Below are positions 43,766 through 53,344 of a stretch of 64,000 nt of DNA, one piece after another. The stretch is from the NCBI RefSeq assembly GCF_016107685.1, contig NZ_JABASY010000008.1:1-64000 (forward strand). Direction: 5' to 3'. Each line of letters opens with the position of its first letter. Position 1 is the stretch's first letter. The position numbers and the translations under genes were made by a program. The notes under the pieces are model-generated. The model saw nothing but the letters and a program-made list of their open reading frames with translations, made no database searches and was not told where the DNA came from. The DNA comes from Brevibacterium yomogidense. GTDB taxonomy: Bacteria > Actinomycetota > Actinomycetes > Actinomycetales > Brevibacteriaceae.

Positions 43766-44217
43766 AGCGCCGGGTCCTCAGCGAAGGCTCGACCCTGCAG
43801 CTCCCACACCCCGGCCGGTCCCGCGAGCCCGACGACGGGGATCGGGGTGCGGACGGTCACCGTGATGAGGGTCTGCGGTCCGGAGGGTGCCGTCGTGACC
43901 GCGATGTCCTCCGCATAGCTCGCACCGACGGCGGTCGAGACGAGGAGCGCCGTGTGCTGCGCACCGTCCTCCTCCGTGCGGTCTGCGGCGGCGGCGATCC
44001 GGGCGCCGGCGATCGCGGAGTCGATGACGGTGTTCCGCACGTGCATCGCCAGACCGATCTGGAGGACGGCGGCGAACACGAGCGCGAGGAGCGCGGACAC
44101 CATGACGAATTCCGCGACGGCGGAGCCGTCGTCTGCGCGCCGTGATCCACTGCGCGCTCCGCGGGTCCCTGCGGGGCGCGTCCTGCGGATCCCCGCGGCC
44201 GGCTGCCTGGTACTCAT
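43762..44217 (-). CDS. TadE-family pilus assembly protein
   Basis: A 151-residue protein with DDGSAVAEFVMVSALLALVF, the TadE motif with Glu at position five of the helix, then QIGLAMHVRNTVIDSAIAGA, and an extracellular beta-rich domain. GAGGTG precedes the ATG at 44217. It is the most canonical TadE of the three. Confidence 0.85.
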   Translation of the reverse strand: MSTRQPAAGIRRTRPAGTRGARSGSRRADDGSAVAEFVMVSALLALVFAAVLQIGLAMHVRNTVIDSAIAGARIAAAADRTEEDGAQHTALLVSTAVGASYAEDIAVTTAPSGPQTLITVTVRTPIPVVGLAGPAGVWELQGRAFAEDPAL

Positions 44218-44225
44218 CCCACACC

Positions 44226-44483
44226 TCAGCCTGCTTGGCGCACCTTGTTGATGCTGTCGACGAAGAGGGATGTGAATGCTTCCCCCGCGAGCGCCCACAG
44301 GGCGACGACGAGAGCGGCCGTCATCACGGTGATGAGGACCCAGCCGGGCACGTCCCCGCGGTCCACCAGGGACTCGCGGCGGCCTCGGCGACGGGGCGCG
44401 GAGGCCGCGGCTGCGGAACGGTGCGCGCAGGTGAGGACGGAGAGCAGCACGGCGACGACGAGGAGCCGGATGCGTGTGAACAT
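44226..44483 (-). CDS. small pilin-like (Flp-type) protein
   Basis: An 85-residue protein. A first hydrophobic segment near the N-terminus is followed by a basic stretch and RGDVPGWVLITVMTAALVVA, one membrane helix with a short tail. Size, position between tadC and tadE, and helix layout suggest the main Flp-like pilin, though the usual Glu of the processing site is absent. GAGAATC-like spacing upstream, weak ribosome site. Confidence 0.55.
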   Translation of the reverse strand: MFTRIRLLVVAVLLSVLTCAHRSAAAASAPRRRGRRESLVDRGDVPGWVLITVMTAALVVALWALAGEAFTSLFVDSINKVRQAG

Positions 44484-44506
44484 GATGATTCTCCTTCGTG
44501 AGACGG

Positions 44507-45466
44507 TCAGGGGCCCAGATCGAGCACGGCGAGGGTGGGATAGATCGCGAAGAGGACGGTGACGGGGAGCACGAACAGGACGACCGGCACGAGCATGCCC
44601 ACCTCCTTGCGGCCGCTCACCTCCATGAGCGTCCGCCTGCCGTGCTCGCGCACATCGGCGGCCTGCGCACGGAGGACCTCCGCGAGCGGTGTGCCGCGGG
44701 AGGTCGCCACCGCAATGCCGTCGACGAAGCGGACGATCGACGGATTGCCGGTGCGCTGCCCCATCTCATCGAGCGCGTCGACCAGCGGCGTGCCGATGCG
44801 GACCTGGGACAGAGCGCGGGCGAGCTCCTGGCTGAGTTCGCCGGTCGTCGAACGGCAGACGCGCTCCAGCGCATCGATCGTGCCCTCACCGGCGGTCATC
44901 GACAGCGCCAGCAGCTCTGCGACGGTGGGGAACTCCGCCATGATCCGCCGTTCCCGTTCCCGCACCTGCTGCGTGAGCCACCAGTCGTTGACGATGTGGC
45001 CCAGCACGGCGCCCAGCACGATGAGGCCCAGCAGGATGACGGGAGAGAACCCCCGCGTGACCGCGGAGACTGCGCCGACGACGGAGCCCGCCGCCAGGCC
45101 CGCGAGGATGAGGAGGACCTGGCGGGTGCGGAACCGTTCGACGGTCGTCGTACCGCCCAGCTGCTCCAGACGGTGCAGAACGGACGCGTCCGTCGTCATC
45201 CTCGACGTGAGCCACGCACCGGAGGCCGCAGCCACCTTCGTGAGGATCCCGATGACCCCGGTCGTCGGAGTGGCGGGCGCGCCGTAGAGGGAGGCGACCC
45301 GCGGCTGGTCGCGCAGGTAGGGGCCGATGCGGTCAGCGAGGGTGGGACGCCTCAGCGTGGGGACCCCGGACACGGCGAGGGCAGCGCTCGCCCCCAGGAC
45401 GAGCCCCATGATGACGGCGACCGCCGGGTTGAAGACGTCCACGTGGGACCACAGCGCCGCACTCAT
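44507..45466 (-). CDS. tadC: Tad pilus inner-membrane protein TadC (type II secretion F domain)
   Basis: A 319-residue membrane protein with a T2SSF domain at about 180-310. Hydrophobic segments lie near 15-35, 115-135, 140-160 and 290-315, and EFPTVAELLALSMTAGEGTI opens the cytoplasmic domain. It forms the platform with TadB. Four-base overlap with tadB. Confidence 0.87.
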   Translation of the reverse strand: MSAALWSHVDVFNPAVAVIMGLVLGASAALAVSGVPTLRRPTLADRIGPYLRDQPRVASLYGAPATPTTGVIGILTKVAAASGAWLTSRMTTDASVLHRLEQLGGTTTVERFRTRQVLLILAGLAAGSVVGAVSAVTRGFSPVILLGLIVLGAVLGHIVNDWWLTQQVRERERRIMAEFPTVAELLALSMTAGEGTIDALERVCRSTTGELSQELARALSQVRIGTPLVDALDEMGQRTGNPSIVRFVDGIAVATSRGTPLAEVLRAQAADVREHGRRTLMEVSGRKEVGMLVPVVLFVLPVTVLFAIYPTLAVLDLGP

Positions 45467-46335
45467 CGCAGCACACGCGGTTCGCTCGGCAGCCGTCCGA
45501 TCCGCTTCATGAGGAGGTACGCCAGAAGCGACACGACCATGCCGCTGAATAGGAGGAGCGCGCCGCCCGGCGTGCTGTAGGCGGCCGCCGCCTCACTGCG
45601 CGTCGCGAGCAGCGCGAGGACGAGCCAGGGAGCGGCGACAGCCAGGCGCGCGCCCGTGACGGTCCAGCTCTGGCGGGCTTTGAGCTCCGAACGGGTGCGC
45701 GCGTCCTCACGCAGGAAGTGTGCGAGCGTCCGCAGCAGGGTGCCCAGCTCCGTACCGCCCACGTCGCGGGTCACTCCCAGCGCTGCGACGATCCTGTCCG
45801 CGACCGGGTCTGCGCTCGCCTGCTTGAAGGCGTCCAGCGCCATCGTGAGGGAGCCCGTGGCACGGTACTCGTCCTCGAAGACCTGGAACACCGGTCGCAG
45901 ACCGTCAGGGCCGCGGTGGGCGAGGGCCGCGAGCGCCTCCGGCAGCGACATCCCCGCCCGCACACCGGAATGGAGGTGGTCGATCGCATCCGGCCACAGG
46001 ACCCGGCGCTCGACCTCCCGGGACCGGGACCGGTGGCGGACGACGGCGATGGGCAGAGCACCCGCGAAGACGGCGAAGCAGGTGCTGATGGGAGCCGAGG
46101 CCGTCACCGCGTAGCCGGTGAGCCAGACGAACGCGGCGGCTCCCACGCTGATCGCCGCGAGGTGGCCGGGAGTGATGCGGGGGAGGTCCGCCGCGACCAG
46201 GTCGTCCGCCAGGTCTTCGACGAAACGTGGCCGGGGGTGCGTCCGTGCGGGGGCTTCCCAGAACGACGACCAGATGCAGAGGAGTCCGGCTGCCAGCACA
46301 ATGCCGTACAGCGTCGCCGACAGCGTGGTGGTCAC
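45463..46335 (-). CDS. tadB: Tad pilus inner-membrane protein TadB (type II secretion F domain)
   Basis: A 290-residue membrane protein with N-terminal helix (ATLYGIVLAAGLLCIWSSFW), a second helix pair near 62-105, and a T2SSF domain with LWPDAIDHLHSGVRAGMSLP. The GTG at 46335 overlaps the tadA stop, so translation is coupled. Confidence 0.87.
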   Translation of the reverse strand: MTTTLSATLYGIVLAAGLLCIWSSFWEAPARTHPRPRFVEDLADDLVAADLPRITPGHLAAISVGAAAFVWLTGYAVTASAPISTCFAVFAGALPIAVVRHRSRSREVERRVLWPDAIDHLHSGVRAGMSLPEALAALAHRGPDGLRPVFQVFEDEYRATGSLTMALDAFKQASADPVADRIVAALGVTRDVGGTELGTLLRTLAHFLREDARTRSELKARQSWTVTGARLAVAAPWLVLALLATRSEAAAAYSTPGGALLLFSGMVVSLLAYLLMKRIGRLPSEPRVLR

Positions 46336-47558
46336 GCCGCCTCCAGCAGGGTGTGGACGTTCTTGCCGATCGCCGCAATGCGCTCGCCCAGGTGGCTGAA
46401 GCCCCGACCGCGGACCAGCTGGCCGGACGAGTCCGTCTGGAAGATCGTCTCGAGTTCGACCGTCCCGCCCTCGATTCCTCCGGGGACCGCCGCGATCTCG
46501 TGCACTCGGCGGCTGCCGTTGCGCAGCAGGGCGAGGTGGACGACGAGGTCGATGCACCCGGCCACCGTCGGAGTGACGAACGACGAACCGATGTTCGGTC
46601 CTGCGAGCAGCGGCAGTGTGCACATCTTCGTCACGGCGCTGCGTGCGGAGTTCGCGTGGAGGGAACCCATCGCGGGCAGGCCCGCGTTCATCGCGATGAG
46701 CATGTCGAGACTCTCTGCTTCGCGGACCTCGCCCACGATGATGCGGTCGGGGCGCATCCGCAGAGCCTCTTTCACGAGCCGTCGCAGCGGGACCTCACCG
46801 GTGCCCTCGAGGCTGGACTGGCGGCACTGCATCGCGATCCAGTCGCGGGCGGGGACTGAGAGCTCGAACACCTCCTCGCACGTGATGACGCGTTCGCGGA
46901 CGGGGATCGATCCGCACAGCGCGTTGAGCATCGTGGTCTTGCCGGCCTGGGTCTGACCGGACACCAGGACGTTGGCCCCTGCTGCGACGGCTGCGTCGAG
47001 GAATCCTGCCGCCGCCCCGGTCAGCGATCCGGTTTCGACGAGGTCGGCGAGGCTCCGGGTCTGCGCGATGAACTTCCGGATGTTGATCGCCGGATATGTG
47101 CGTGTGATGTCGGGCAGGACGATGTGCAGGCGGGAGCCGTCGGGAAGCGCTGCGTCGACGAACGGTGACGACAGGTCCACCCGTCGCCCCGTGGTCCGCA
47201 GGAGTCGCTCGATGAGTTCGGCGATCTCCGCCTCCGACAGCACGGTGGGGGTGAGCTCCGAGACGCCGTGGCGGGAGACGAAGACGGCGTGGGGGCCGTT
47301 GAGCCAGATCTCCTCGATCGTCGGGTCGTCGAGGTACTTCTGGATCGCCCCGTAGCCGGTGAGGTCGTCGAGGACGCTGCGGCGGATCGCCTCCGCGTCG
47401 CCGAGGACGGGGAGGGACCCGGACAGGGTCCGTTCGTCATAGGAGCGGATCACGTCGTCGACGAGGTCCGCTGTGGGGCGGGCCTCCGAACGCGGATCGA
47501 TCCCGCGGGTGCGGATGAGGTCACGCACTTCCGACCGGATGAACTCCAGTGCTTCCAC
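46332..47558 (-). CDS. tadA: Tad pilus assembly ATPase TadA/CpaF
   Basis: A 408-residue secretion ATPase. Walker A SGQTQAGKTTML, ASP-box RMRPDRIIVGEVREAE (Walker B region) and the His-box GSLHANSARSA are present. The N-terminal helical domain begins EALEFIRSEVRDLIRTRG. The GTG at 47558 is favoured by a GGGAGGTGA ribosome site; an in-frame ATG at 47618 adds 20 residues without such support. No TadZ/CpaE gene precedes it; the next gene is divergent. Confidence 0.9.
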   Translation of the reverse strand: MEALEFIRSEVRDLIRTRGIDPRSEARPTADLVDDVIRSYDERTLSGSLPVLGDAEAIRRSVLDDLTGYGAIQKYLDDPTIEEIWLNGPHAVFVSRHGVSELTPTVLSEAEIAELIERLLRTTGRRVDLSSPFVDAALPDGSRLHIVLPDITRTYPAINIRKFIAQTRSLADLVETGSLTGAAAGFLDAAVAAGANVLVSGQTQAGKTTMLNALCGSIPVRERVITCEEVFELSVPARDWIAMQCRQSSLEGTGEVPLRRLVKEALRMRPDRIIVGEVREAESLDMLIAMNAGLPAMGSLHANSARSAVTKMCTLPLLAGPNIGSSFVTPTVAGCIDLVVHLALLRNGSRRVHEIAAVPGGIEGGTVELETIFQTDSSGQLVRGRGFSHLGERIAAIGKNVHTLLEAA

Positions 47559-47715
47559 GACGTCACCTCCCTCGCATTCCGGAGCGTGGAGCGCCGGGTG
47601 GACGCTCAGCTGACTCATACGAGTTTCAAAGTAGCCGTTCGGGTGAGGTTACGGAAGTGTTCACCGCGAAGCTGTGGATAACCGGACGGGTCGACGCGCC
47701 ACTGATCGAACGTTC

Positions 47716-47721
47716 TACGAT
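47716..47721 (+). promoter_or_regulatory. -10 element of the amidohydrolase gene (leaderless)
   Basis: TACGAT ends six bases before the ATG at 47728, with no ribosome site. Confidence 0.4.
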
Positions 47722-47727
47722 GAGGTC

Positions 47728-48657
47728 ATGCCTGACAACGACGCCCGGCCCACGCCCGCCTCCGCGACCGTCTCCCTGCCCGACGACGAACCGCAGCGAC
47801 TCCGAGCCGTCGCCGCGGAGCTGGGGATCCCCGGTCTCGTCGACATCCACACGCACTTCATGCCGCAGAACGTGCTCACGAAGGTGTGGCAGTACTTCGA
47901 CAGCGCGGAGGAGCGGGGTCTGCGGCCGTGGCCGATCGCCTACCGCTGGTCGGAAGAGGAGCGCGTCGCACGTCTGCGGGACATGGGCGTCATCGGCTTC
48001 ACGTCGATGCTCTACCCCCACAGGCCGGGGATGGCAGAGTGGCTGAACTCCTGGTCCCAGGACTTCGCCGCCCGCACCCCGGCCTGCGCGCACACCTCCA
48101 CGTTCTTCCCCGAGCCCGAGGCCGCCGCCTACACCCAGCGCGCTCTGGAATCCGGGACGAAGGTCTTCAAATCCCATATTCAGGTGGGCGGCTACGATCC
48201 GGCGGACCGGCTGCTCGATCCGGTCTGGTCGCAGATCGAGGAGGCGGGTGTCCCCGTCGTCATCCACTGCGGCTCGGGGCCCGTGCCCGGCAATCACACG
48301 GGGCTCGACCCCATCGTCGAGGTGCTGCGGCGCCATCCGAAGCTCACGCTGGTCATCGCGCACACGGGTATGCCGGAGTACCGGGAGTTCATCGGGCTGG
48401 CGCAGGACTACGAGAACGTCTGCCTCGACACGTGCATGACCTTCACTCCGTTCGTGGAGGCGACGAAGCCGTTCCCCGACGACCTCCTCGACCCCCTCGT
48501 CGCGCTGCAGGACAAGGTGGTGCTCGGCAGCGACTTCCCCAACATCCCCTACCCGTACGGGGTGCAGATCGACTCGATCCGCGCACTGGGGCTGGGGGAG
48601 GAGGTCGAGCGGAAGATCCTCCACGACAACGGGGCCAGGCTGCTGGGTCTGGACTGA
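47728..48657 (+). CDS. amidohydrolase family (PF04909-type) TIM-barrel hydrolase
   Basis: A 309-residue metal-dependent hydrolase or decarboxylase. The metal motif VDIHTHFMP follows a ~30-residue leader. HCGSGPVPG, IAHTGMPEYREFIGLA and LGSDFPNIPYPY supply the remaining His and Asp ligands. This group includes 2-pyrone and aminocarboxymuconate decarboxylases; the substrate is unknown. It is divergent from the Tad locus. Confidence 0.8.
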   Translation: MPDNDARPTPASATVSLPDDEPQRLRAVAAELGIPGLVDIHTHFMPQNVLTKVWQYFDSAEERGLRPWPIAYRWSEEERVARLRDMGVIGFTSMLYPHRPGMAEWLNSWSQDFAARTPACAHTSTFFPEPEAAAYTQRALESGTKVFKSHIQVGGYDPADRLLDPVWSQIEEAGVPVVIHCGSGPVPGNHTGLDPIVEVLRRHPKLTLVIAHTGMPEYREFIGLAQDYENVCLDTCMTFTPFVEATKPFPDDLLDPLVALQDKVVLGSDFPNIPYPYGVQIDSIRALGLGEEVERKILHDNGARLLGLD

Positions 48658-48831
48658 GACCTCGGCGGCCTCCTGGACGGGACGGCCGGGGCAGGGCGGC
48701 CGGCACAGGACGGCCGACACCGGGTGTGCGACACAGATCGTCACATCCGGAACAGCCGCGAGGACTGTGCCGTTGCCTCCGTGAGCGGTCCCCTTCAGGG
48801 GCCCGCCACCACGAACGGAAGGAGCTCAGCG

Positions 48832-49497
48832 ATGCATTACCACGAGTCGGGGGACTTCGACTACGCGAAGGTCCTCGCAGAAGTCGCCCCCGCCCAGGTG
48901 AAGGCGTTCGGTACGTTCGATGCGGCCGTCTTCGATAAGGACGACGAGATCCTGGATCTGCGGACGAAGGAACTCATCGCGATCGGTGTGGCGTCGACGA
49001 CGCAGTGCCCGTACTGCCTGGACGTCCACGTGGGCAACGCGAAGAAGGCCGGCGCCAGCCGTGAGGAGGTGGCACGCGCCGTCTTCGTCGCCGCCGGACT
49101 GCGCGCCGGTGCCGCCTACACGCACGGGTTCCTCGCGCACAAGGCGTACGAGCAGGGTGCGGAGCTTGAGCACTTCCACGAGCCGGGCGACCGGAAGCAC
49201 CTGCGCACCCTGCGGACGTCTGCCGGCGGTTCGGTCGAGGCGTTCCAGCAGTTCGACGCCGCGGTCTTCGACCCGGACGACGAGGTGCTGTCCGTCAAGG
49301 TGCGCGAACTCATCGCGATCGCCGTGGCCGCGACGACCCAGTGCCCGTACTGCCTCGCGGGCCACGTGGGCAACGCGAAGAAGGCCGGGGCGACGGAGGA
49401 AGAGCTCGCCCGGGCTGTGATGGTCGCGGCGGCTCTGCGGGCCGGTGCCGCCTACACCCACGGGTTCCTCGCGCTCAAGCTCTACGACCAGAAGTGA
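48832..49497 (+). CDS. tandem-duplicated AhpD-like carboxymuconolactone decarboxylase-family protein
   Basis: A 221-residue protein made of two near-identical halves (~20-105 and ~135-218). Each has an ELIAI helix, TTQCPYC with a redox CxxC (Cys59/62 and Cys171/174), a following His (66 and 178), HVGNAKKAGA, and RAGAAYTHGFLA. A His/Glu-rich linker joins them. AhpD-like domains usually act as alkylhydroperoxidase subunits that assemble as oligomers; here two are covalently linked. AAGGAG precedes the ATG. Confidence 0.85.
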   Translation: MHYHESGDFDYAKVLAEVAPAQVKAFGTFDAAVFDKDDEILDLRTKELIAIGVASTTQCPYCLDVHVGNAKKAGASREEVARAVFVAAGLRAGAAYTHGFLAHKAYEQGAELEHFHEPGDRKHLRTLRTSAGGSVEAFQQFDAAVFDPDDEVLSVKVRELIAIAVAATTQCPYCLAGHVGNAKKAGATEEELARAVMVAAALRAGAAYTHGFLALKLYDQK

Positions 49498-49532
49498 ACG
49501 GGGGCCTGCGCGTGCCGTAGGCTTGGGGGACT

Positions 49533-50657
49533 ATGGCCTCCACTGACTTCTCCGCAGAGATCGACACCCTGCAGCGCATCTTCGCCTCCATCCGCGAGGT
49601 GTCCGACATCGACACCCTGCGCAGCGAGGTGGAGGAGCTCACGCACGCCGCCGCTGCGCCGGACCTCTGGGACGACCCGGACGCCGCCCAGAAGGTGACG
49701 TCGAAGCTGTCCCACAAGCAGTCTGTGCTGGAGAAGCTCGACAAGTTCGACCAGCGCATCGAGGACGTCGAGCTGCTCGTGTCCATGGGTGAGGACGAGG
49801 GCGATCAGGACGCGATCGACGAAGCGGTCGCGGAGATCCACAAGCTCAGGGGCGAACTGGGCGACCTGGAGATCACGACCCTGCTGTCCGGTGAGTTCGA
49901 CGAGCGCTCCGCCGTCATCACGGTGCGTGCCGGTGCGGGCGGGGACGACGCATCGGACTTCGCGCAGATGCTCACCCGCATGTACGTGCGGTGGGCGGAG
50001 AACCGCAAGTACGCGGTGCAGGAACTCGATACGTCCTACGCGGAGGGTGCGGGCGTGAAGTCCGCGACGATCCAGGTCAACGCCCCCTACGCCTACGGCA
50101 CGCTGTCCGTCGAAGCGGGCACGCACCGGCTGGTCCGCATCAGCCCGTTCGACAACCAGGGCCGCCGCCAGACGTCGTTCGCCGCTGTCGAGGTGGTGCC
50201 GCTCATCGAGCCGACGGACCACATCGACATCGACGAGAACGACCTGCGCATCGACGTCTACCGCTCGTCGGGTCCCGGCGGGCAGTCGGTCAACACGACG
50301 GACTCCGCGGTGCGCATCACCCACGTCCCCACGGGCGTCGTCGTGAGCATGCAGAACGAGAAGTCGCAGATCCAGAACCGTGCTGCCGCGATGCGCGTCC
50401 TGCAGTCCCGCCTGCTGCAGCTCAAGCGGGAAGAGGAGAACGCGCAGAAGAAGGAGCTTGCCGGCGACATCAAGGCGAGCTGGGGCGACCAGATGCGGTC
50501 CTATGTGACGCACCCGTACCAGATGGTGAAGGATCTGCGCACGAACCACGAGGTGAACAACCCGTCCGCTGTCTTCGACGGCGACATCGACGGCTTCCTG
50601 CAGGCCGGCATCCGCTGGCGCAAGGAGCAGGAGATGGCCGCCGAGGTCGACGCCTGA
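49533..50657 (+). CDS. prfB: peptide chain release factor 2
   Basis: A 374-residue class I release factor. The stop-codon-reading SPF tripeptide ([15 protein letters not shown]) marks RF2, and GPGGQSVN is the catalytic GGQ loop. The frame is continuous, so there is no programmed +1 frameshift as in E. coli. TAGGCT at 49518-49523 lies nine bases before the ATG, pointing to a very short or absent leader. It precedes ftsEX, the usual actinobacterial neighbourhood, though a PRC-barrel gene on the other strand separates them. Confidence 0.95.
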   Translation: MASTDFSAEIDTLQRIFASIREVSDIDTLRSEVEELTHAAAAPDLWDDPDAAQKVTSKLSHKQSVLEKLDKFDQRIEDVELLVSMGEDEGDQDAIDEAVAEIHKLRGELGDLEITTLLSGEFDERSAVITVRAGAGGDDASDFAQMLTRMYVRWAENRKYAVQELDTSYAEGAGVKSATIQVNAPYAYGTLSVEAGTHRLVRISPFDNQGRRQTSFAAVEVVPLIEPTDHIDIDENDLRIDVYRSSGPGGQSVNTTDSAVRITHVPTGVVVSMQNEKSQIQNRAAAMRVLQSRLLQLKREEENAQKKELAGDIKASWGDQMRSYVTHPYQMVKDLRTNHEVNNPSAVFDGDIDGFLQAGIRWRKEQEMAAEVDA

Positions 50658-50693
50658 TCCCAGCCGACGCGACGTTCACCGCCGCGCGGCAGC

Positions 50694-50728
50694 GAAGGGC
50701 CGGGTCCGCTCAGCGGACCCGGCCCTTC
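50694..50728. terminator. terminator after prfB
   Basis: A perfect 16-base stem (GAAGGGCCGGGTCCGC and its complement) with loop TCA. Symmetric, so it can serve the convergent PRC-barrel gene too. Confidence 0.85.
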
Positions 50729-50808
50729 CGCGTCGCCGCGCTGCCCGATCAGTGGCGGCTGCCGGTTCGCAGCCGGCCTACCGACCTACCGGCTTGCCGG
50801 TCGCCAGA

Positions 50809-51441
50809 TCAGCGCACCCGTTTGCGCAGGCGCGCCGGCCGCGCCTCGCGGGACTCCGTGTCGACCCTCTGCCGCCCCTCGTGGGCGGCCATGCCCTGGT
50901 CGGGCCCTGCGGCGCTGTCGCGTCCCATCGGTGCGTCGCGACCCACGCGGTCGGCTCCAGCCGCGTCACCGGCAGTGCTGGGGGACCCGACATCGCCGGG
51001 GCCTCCCGGGGTTCCGGGTCCACCCGCGGCGCCCGCGTCACCCACAGCGCTCGCGTCTCCGGCAGCGCCAGGACTGCCGGCGGTGCCGGGCTCGCTGACC
51101 GGGCTGCGGTGGCCGGTCGTCGCGTCGTACTGCATCCCGTAGTGCTCGAACACGCGACGCTCCTCCTCCGGGGTGAGGTGGCCGTCCGCGTCGACATTGG
51201 GCGCGTCCTTGATGAAGTCCTTCGTGAAGGGGACGGAGATCCCGTCCGCCGCCCGATCGGCGGCGTCGTAGGGGACGAAGGTCTCCTTCATCCCGAACAG
51301 TCCGGTGTTCACGGAGACGAACGCGGGCTGCTGGGTCTGGTCGTCGAAGTACACGTCGCCGACGGTGCCCACCTTCTTCCCCTCGCTGTCGAAGACGGTG
51401 GCATTCGCAAGTGCATCGATGTCGTGATTGTCATGGACCAT
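50809..51441 (-). CDS. PRC-barrel protein with collagen-like glycine-repeat tail
   Basis: A 210-residue protein. A PRC-barrel domain (about 8-75: ANATVFDSEGKKVGTVGDVY and AFVSVNTGLFGMKETFVPYD) is followed by LTPEEERRVFEHYGM. From about 115 to 165 the chain is mostly Gly-X-Y triplets (GTAGSPGAAGDA, GGPGTPGGPGDV), then a basic Arg-rich end. AAGGAGAG precedes the ATG. PRC-barrel proteins of this type are common in actinobacteria with unclear, possibly stress-related roles. Confidence 0.8.
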   Translation of the reverse strand: MVHDNHDIDALANATVFDSEGKKVGTVGDVYFDDQTQQPAFVSVNTGLFGMKETFVPYDAADRAADGISVPFTKDFIKDAPNVDADGHLTPEEERRVFEHYGMQYDATTGHRSPVSEPGTAGSPGAAGDASAVGDAGAAGGPGTPGGPGDVGSPSTAGDAAGADRVGRDAPMGRDSAAGPDQGMAAHEGRQRVDTESREARPARLRKRVR

Positions 51442-51735
51442 CGTGTACGTCACTCTCCTTCCATGCGCTGCCCGCATGTCGGGCAACCTGCCCCCAAAAA
51501 GCAAGGCACCTTGAACTTTAGTGGGCCGGGGCGCCGTGGCAATGGGTGCGCGCTGGCAGTTGGCTGGGTCTCGTGATCGGCGCGCTGCGGCAAGAGGAGC
51601 TCGCGCACTGCGCCGACACGCGGGTCGGCCAGGCAAAACACGGCCACGGCGACCGCTCGCCCCTAGAGTGAGTGTGGACGCGCCCCGTGTCCTGCTGTGT
51701 TCTGCCCCTGCCTTCCCCCAGCCCCCGGAGTCCGT

Positions 51736-52431
51736 GTGATCACGTTCGACAAGGTCACGAAGTCCTACGACCAGCGCGCCGCGCCCGCCCTCGCGGATCT
51801 GACCTTCACGGCGGAGGCGGGGGAGTTCGTGTTCCTCGTGGGGGCCTCGGGATCGGGGAAGTCGACCGTCATCCGGCTGGTGCTGCGCGAAGAGGTGCCC
51901 ACCCGCGGGCGCATCACGGTCGCCGGGACGCAGACGGCGCGGATGCCCAGCTGGAAGGTCCCGCACCTGCGCCGCGGCATCGGCACCGTCTTCCAGGACT
52001 TCCGGCTGCTGCCCAACAAGAACGTCTTCGACAACGTCGCCTTCGCACTCCATGTCATCGGGAAGTCGCGGGCGGCGATCTCCACCCTCGTCCCGGACGT
52101 GCTGGAGACGGTGGGGCTCGAGGGGAAGCAGAAGCGGTACCCGCACGAACTGTCCGGCGGTGAGCAGCAGCGCGTCGCGATCGCCCGCGCCGTCGTCAAC
52201 AAGCCCGGCATCCTGCTGGCGGACGAACCCACCGGCAACCTCGATCCGGCGACCAGCCAGGACATCATGGACGTCATCAAGCGGATCAACAGCTTCGGCA
52301 CGACCGTGCTCATGGCGACCCACGACTCCTCGATCGTCAATTCGATGAATCGGAGGGTGATCGAGCTGCGCGACGGGGTGACGGTCCGCGACGCGGTGGG
52401 CGGCTACCGCCCGGAGGTGACGCAGTCGTGA
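51736..52431 (+). CDS. ftsE: cell division ATP-binding protein FtsE
   Basis: A 231-residue ABC ATPase with GASGSGKST (about 36-44), [20 protein letters not shown] (the FtsE-specific Q-loop region), [14 protein letters not shown] and [11 protein letters not shown]. It drives FtsX, which activates cell-wall hydrolases at the septum. GTG start at 51736; TAGAGT at 51664-51669 is a possible -10. Its stop overlaps the GTG of ftsX. Confidence 0.95.
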   Translation: MITFDKVTKSYDQRAAPALADLTFTAEAGEFVFLVGASGSGKSTVIRLVLREEVPTRGRITVAGTQTARMPSWKVPHLRRGIGTVFQDFRLLPNKNVFDNVAFALHVIGKSRAAISTLVPDVLETVGLEGKQKRYPHELSGGEQQRVAIARAVVNKPGILLADEPTGNLDPATSQDIMDVIKRINSFGTTVLMATHDSSIVNSMNRRVIELRDGVTVRDAVGGYRPEVTQS

Positions 52432-53342
52432 AGACCTCGTTCATCTTCTCCGAGGTGCTCACCGGGCTGCGGCGCAACCTCTCCATGATCATCTCCGTCG
52501 TCCTCGTCACCTTCGTGTCGCTCCTGTTCATCGGCTCCGCCGTCCTCCTGCAGATGCAGATCGGGGGGATGAAGGACTACTGGTACGACCGCGTGCAGGT
52601 CGCCGTGTTCCTGTGCCCGCCCGACTCCGAGGCGCCCACGTGTGCCGAAGGGGAGGTCACCCAGGAGCAGAAGGACGCGATCGAGGCCGCACTCGGCTCG
52701 CCGGACCTCGACGACTACGTCGAGGAGGTCCACTTCGAGGACAAGGCGACCGCGCACCGGCTCTTCGAGGAGCAGTTCGCGGGCACCAGCCTCGAGGGCA
52801 CCGTGCCGGAGGACCAGATGCAGGAGTCGTTCCGCATCCAGCTGGCGGACCCGGAGCAGTACGGGATCATCAGTGAGTACTTCTCAGCCACCCCCGGTGT
52901 GGAGGAGGTGGTCGACCAGAACAGGCTGCTGGATCAGCTGTTCAGGATCCTCAACATCGCGACGGCGGTGGCGGTGGGGATCGCCGGCATCATGACACTG
53001 TGCGCGGTGCTGCTCATCGCGACCACGATCCGCCTGTCCGCGTTCACCCGCCGTCGGGAGACGGGCATCATGCGTCTGGTGGGGGCGTCGAACCTCTTCA
53101 TCCAGCTGCCGTTCATCCTCGAGGGGGTCCTCGCCGCGGCGGTGGGGAGCCTGCTGGCGGGGGGTGTGCTGGGTCTGGGCGTACACTTCGGGGTGTCCGG
53201 ATGGCTGCAGTCGCGCCTTGCCGGGGTCACCCTCGTGACGGTCGGGGACGTGGCGCTCATCACCCCGCTCCTCCTCGTCGTGGGCGTCGTCATGGCCGGT
53301 GCGTCCTCCTGGCTCACCCTCCGTCGGTACATGAAGGTGTGA
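52428..53342 (+). CDS. ftsX: cell division protein FtsX
   Basis: A 304-residue permease-like protein. One N-terminal membrane helix ([20 protein letters not shown]) is followed by a large extracellular domain (~45-170) with two Cys (FLCPP and APTCAEG) that may pair, then three helices in the C-terminal half. [18 protein letters not shown] is the conserved coupling loop. It signals to the peptidase encoded just downstream. Confidence 0.95.
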   Translation: MKTSFIFSEVLTGLRRNLSMIISVVLVTFVSLLFIGSAVLLQMQIGGMKDYWYDRVQVAVFLCPPDSEAPTCAEGEVTQEQKDAIEAALGSPDLDDYVEEVHFEDKATAHRLFEEQFAGTSLEGTVPEDQMQESFRIQLADPEQYGIISEYFSATPGVEEVVDQNRLLDQLFRILNIATAVAVGIAGIMTLCAVLLIATTIRLSAFTRRRETGIMRLVGASNLFIQLPFILEGVLAAAVGSLLAGGVLGLGVHFGVSGWLQSRLAGVTLVTVGDVALITPLLLVVGVVMAGASSWLTLRRYMKV

Positions 53343-53344
53343 TC

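Noticed and set aside
49533..50657. Programmed frameshift in prfB
   Set aside because: The reading frame is continuous from start to stop, with no early in-frame TGA.
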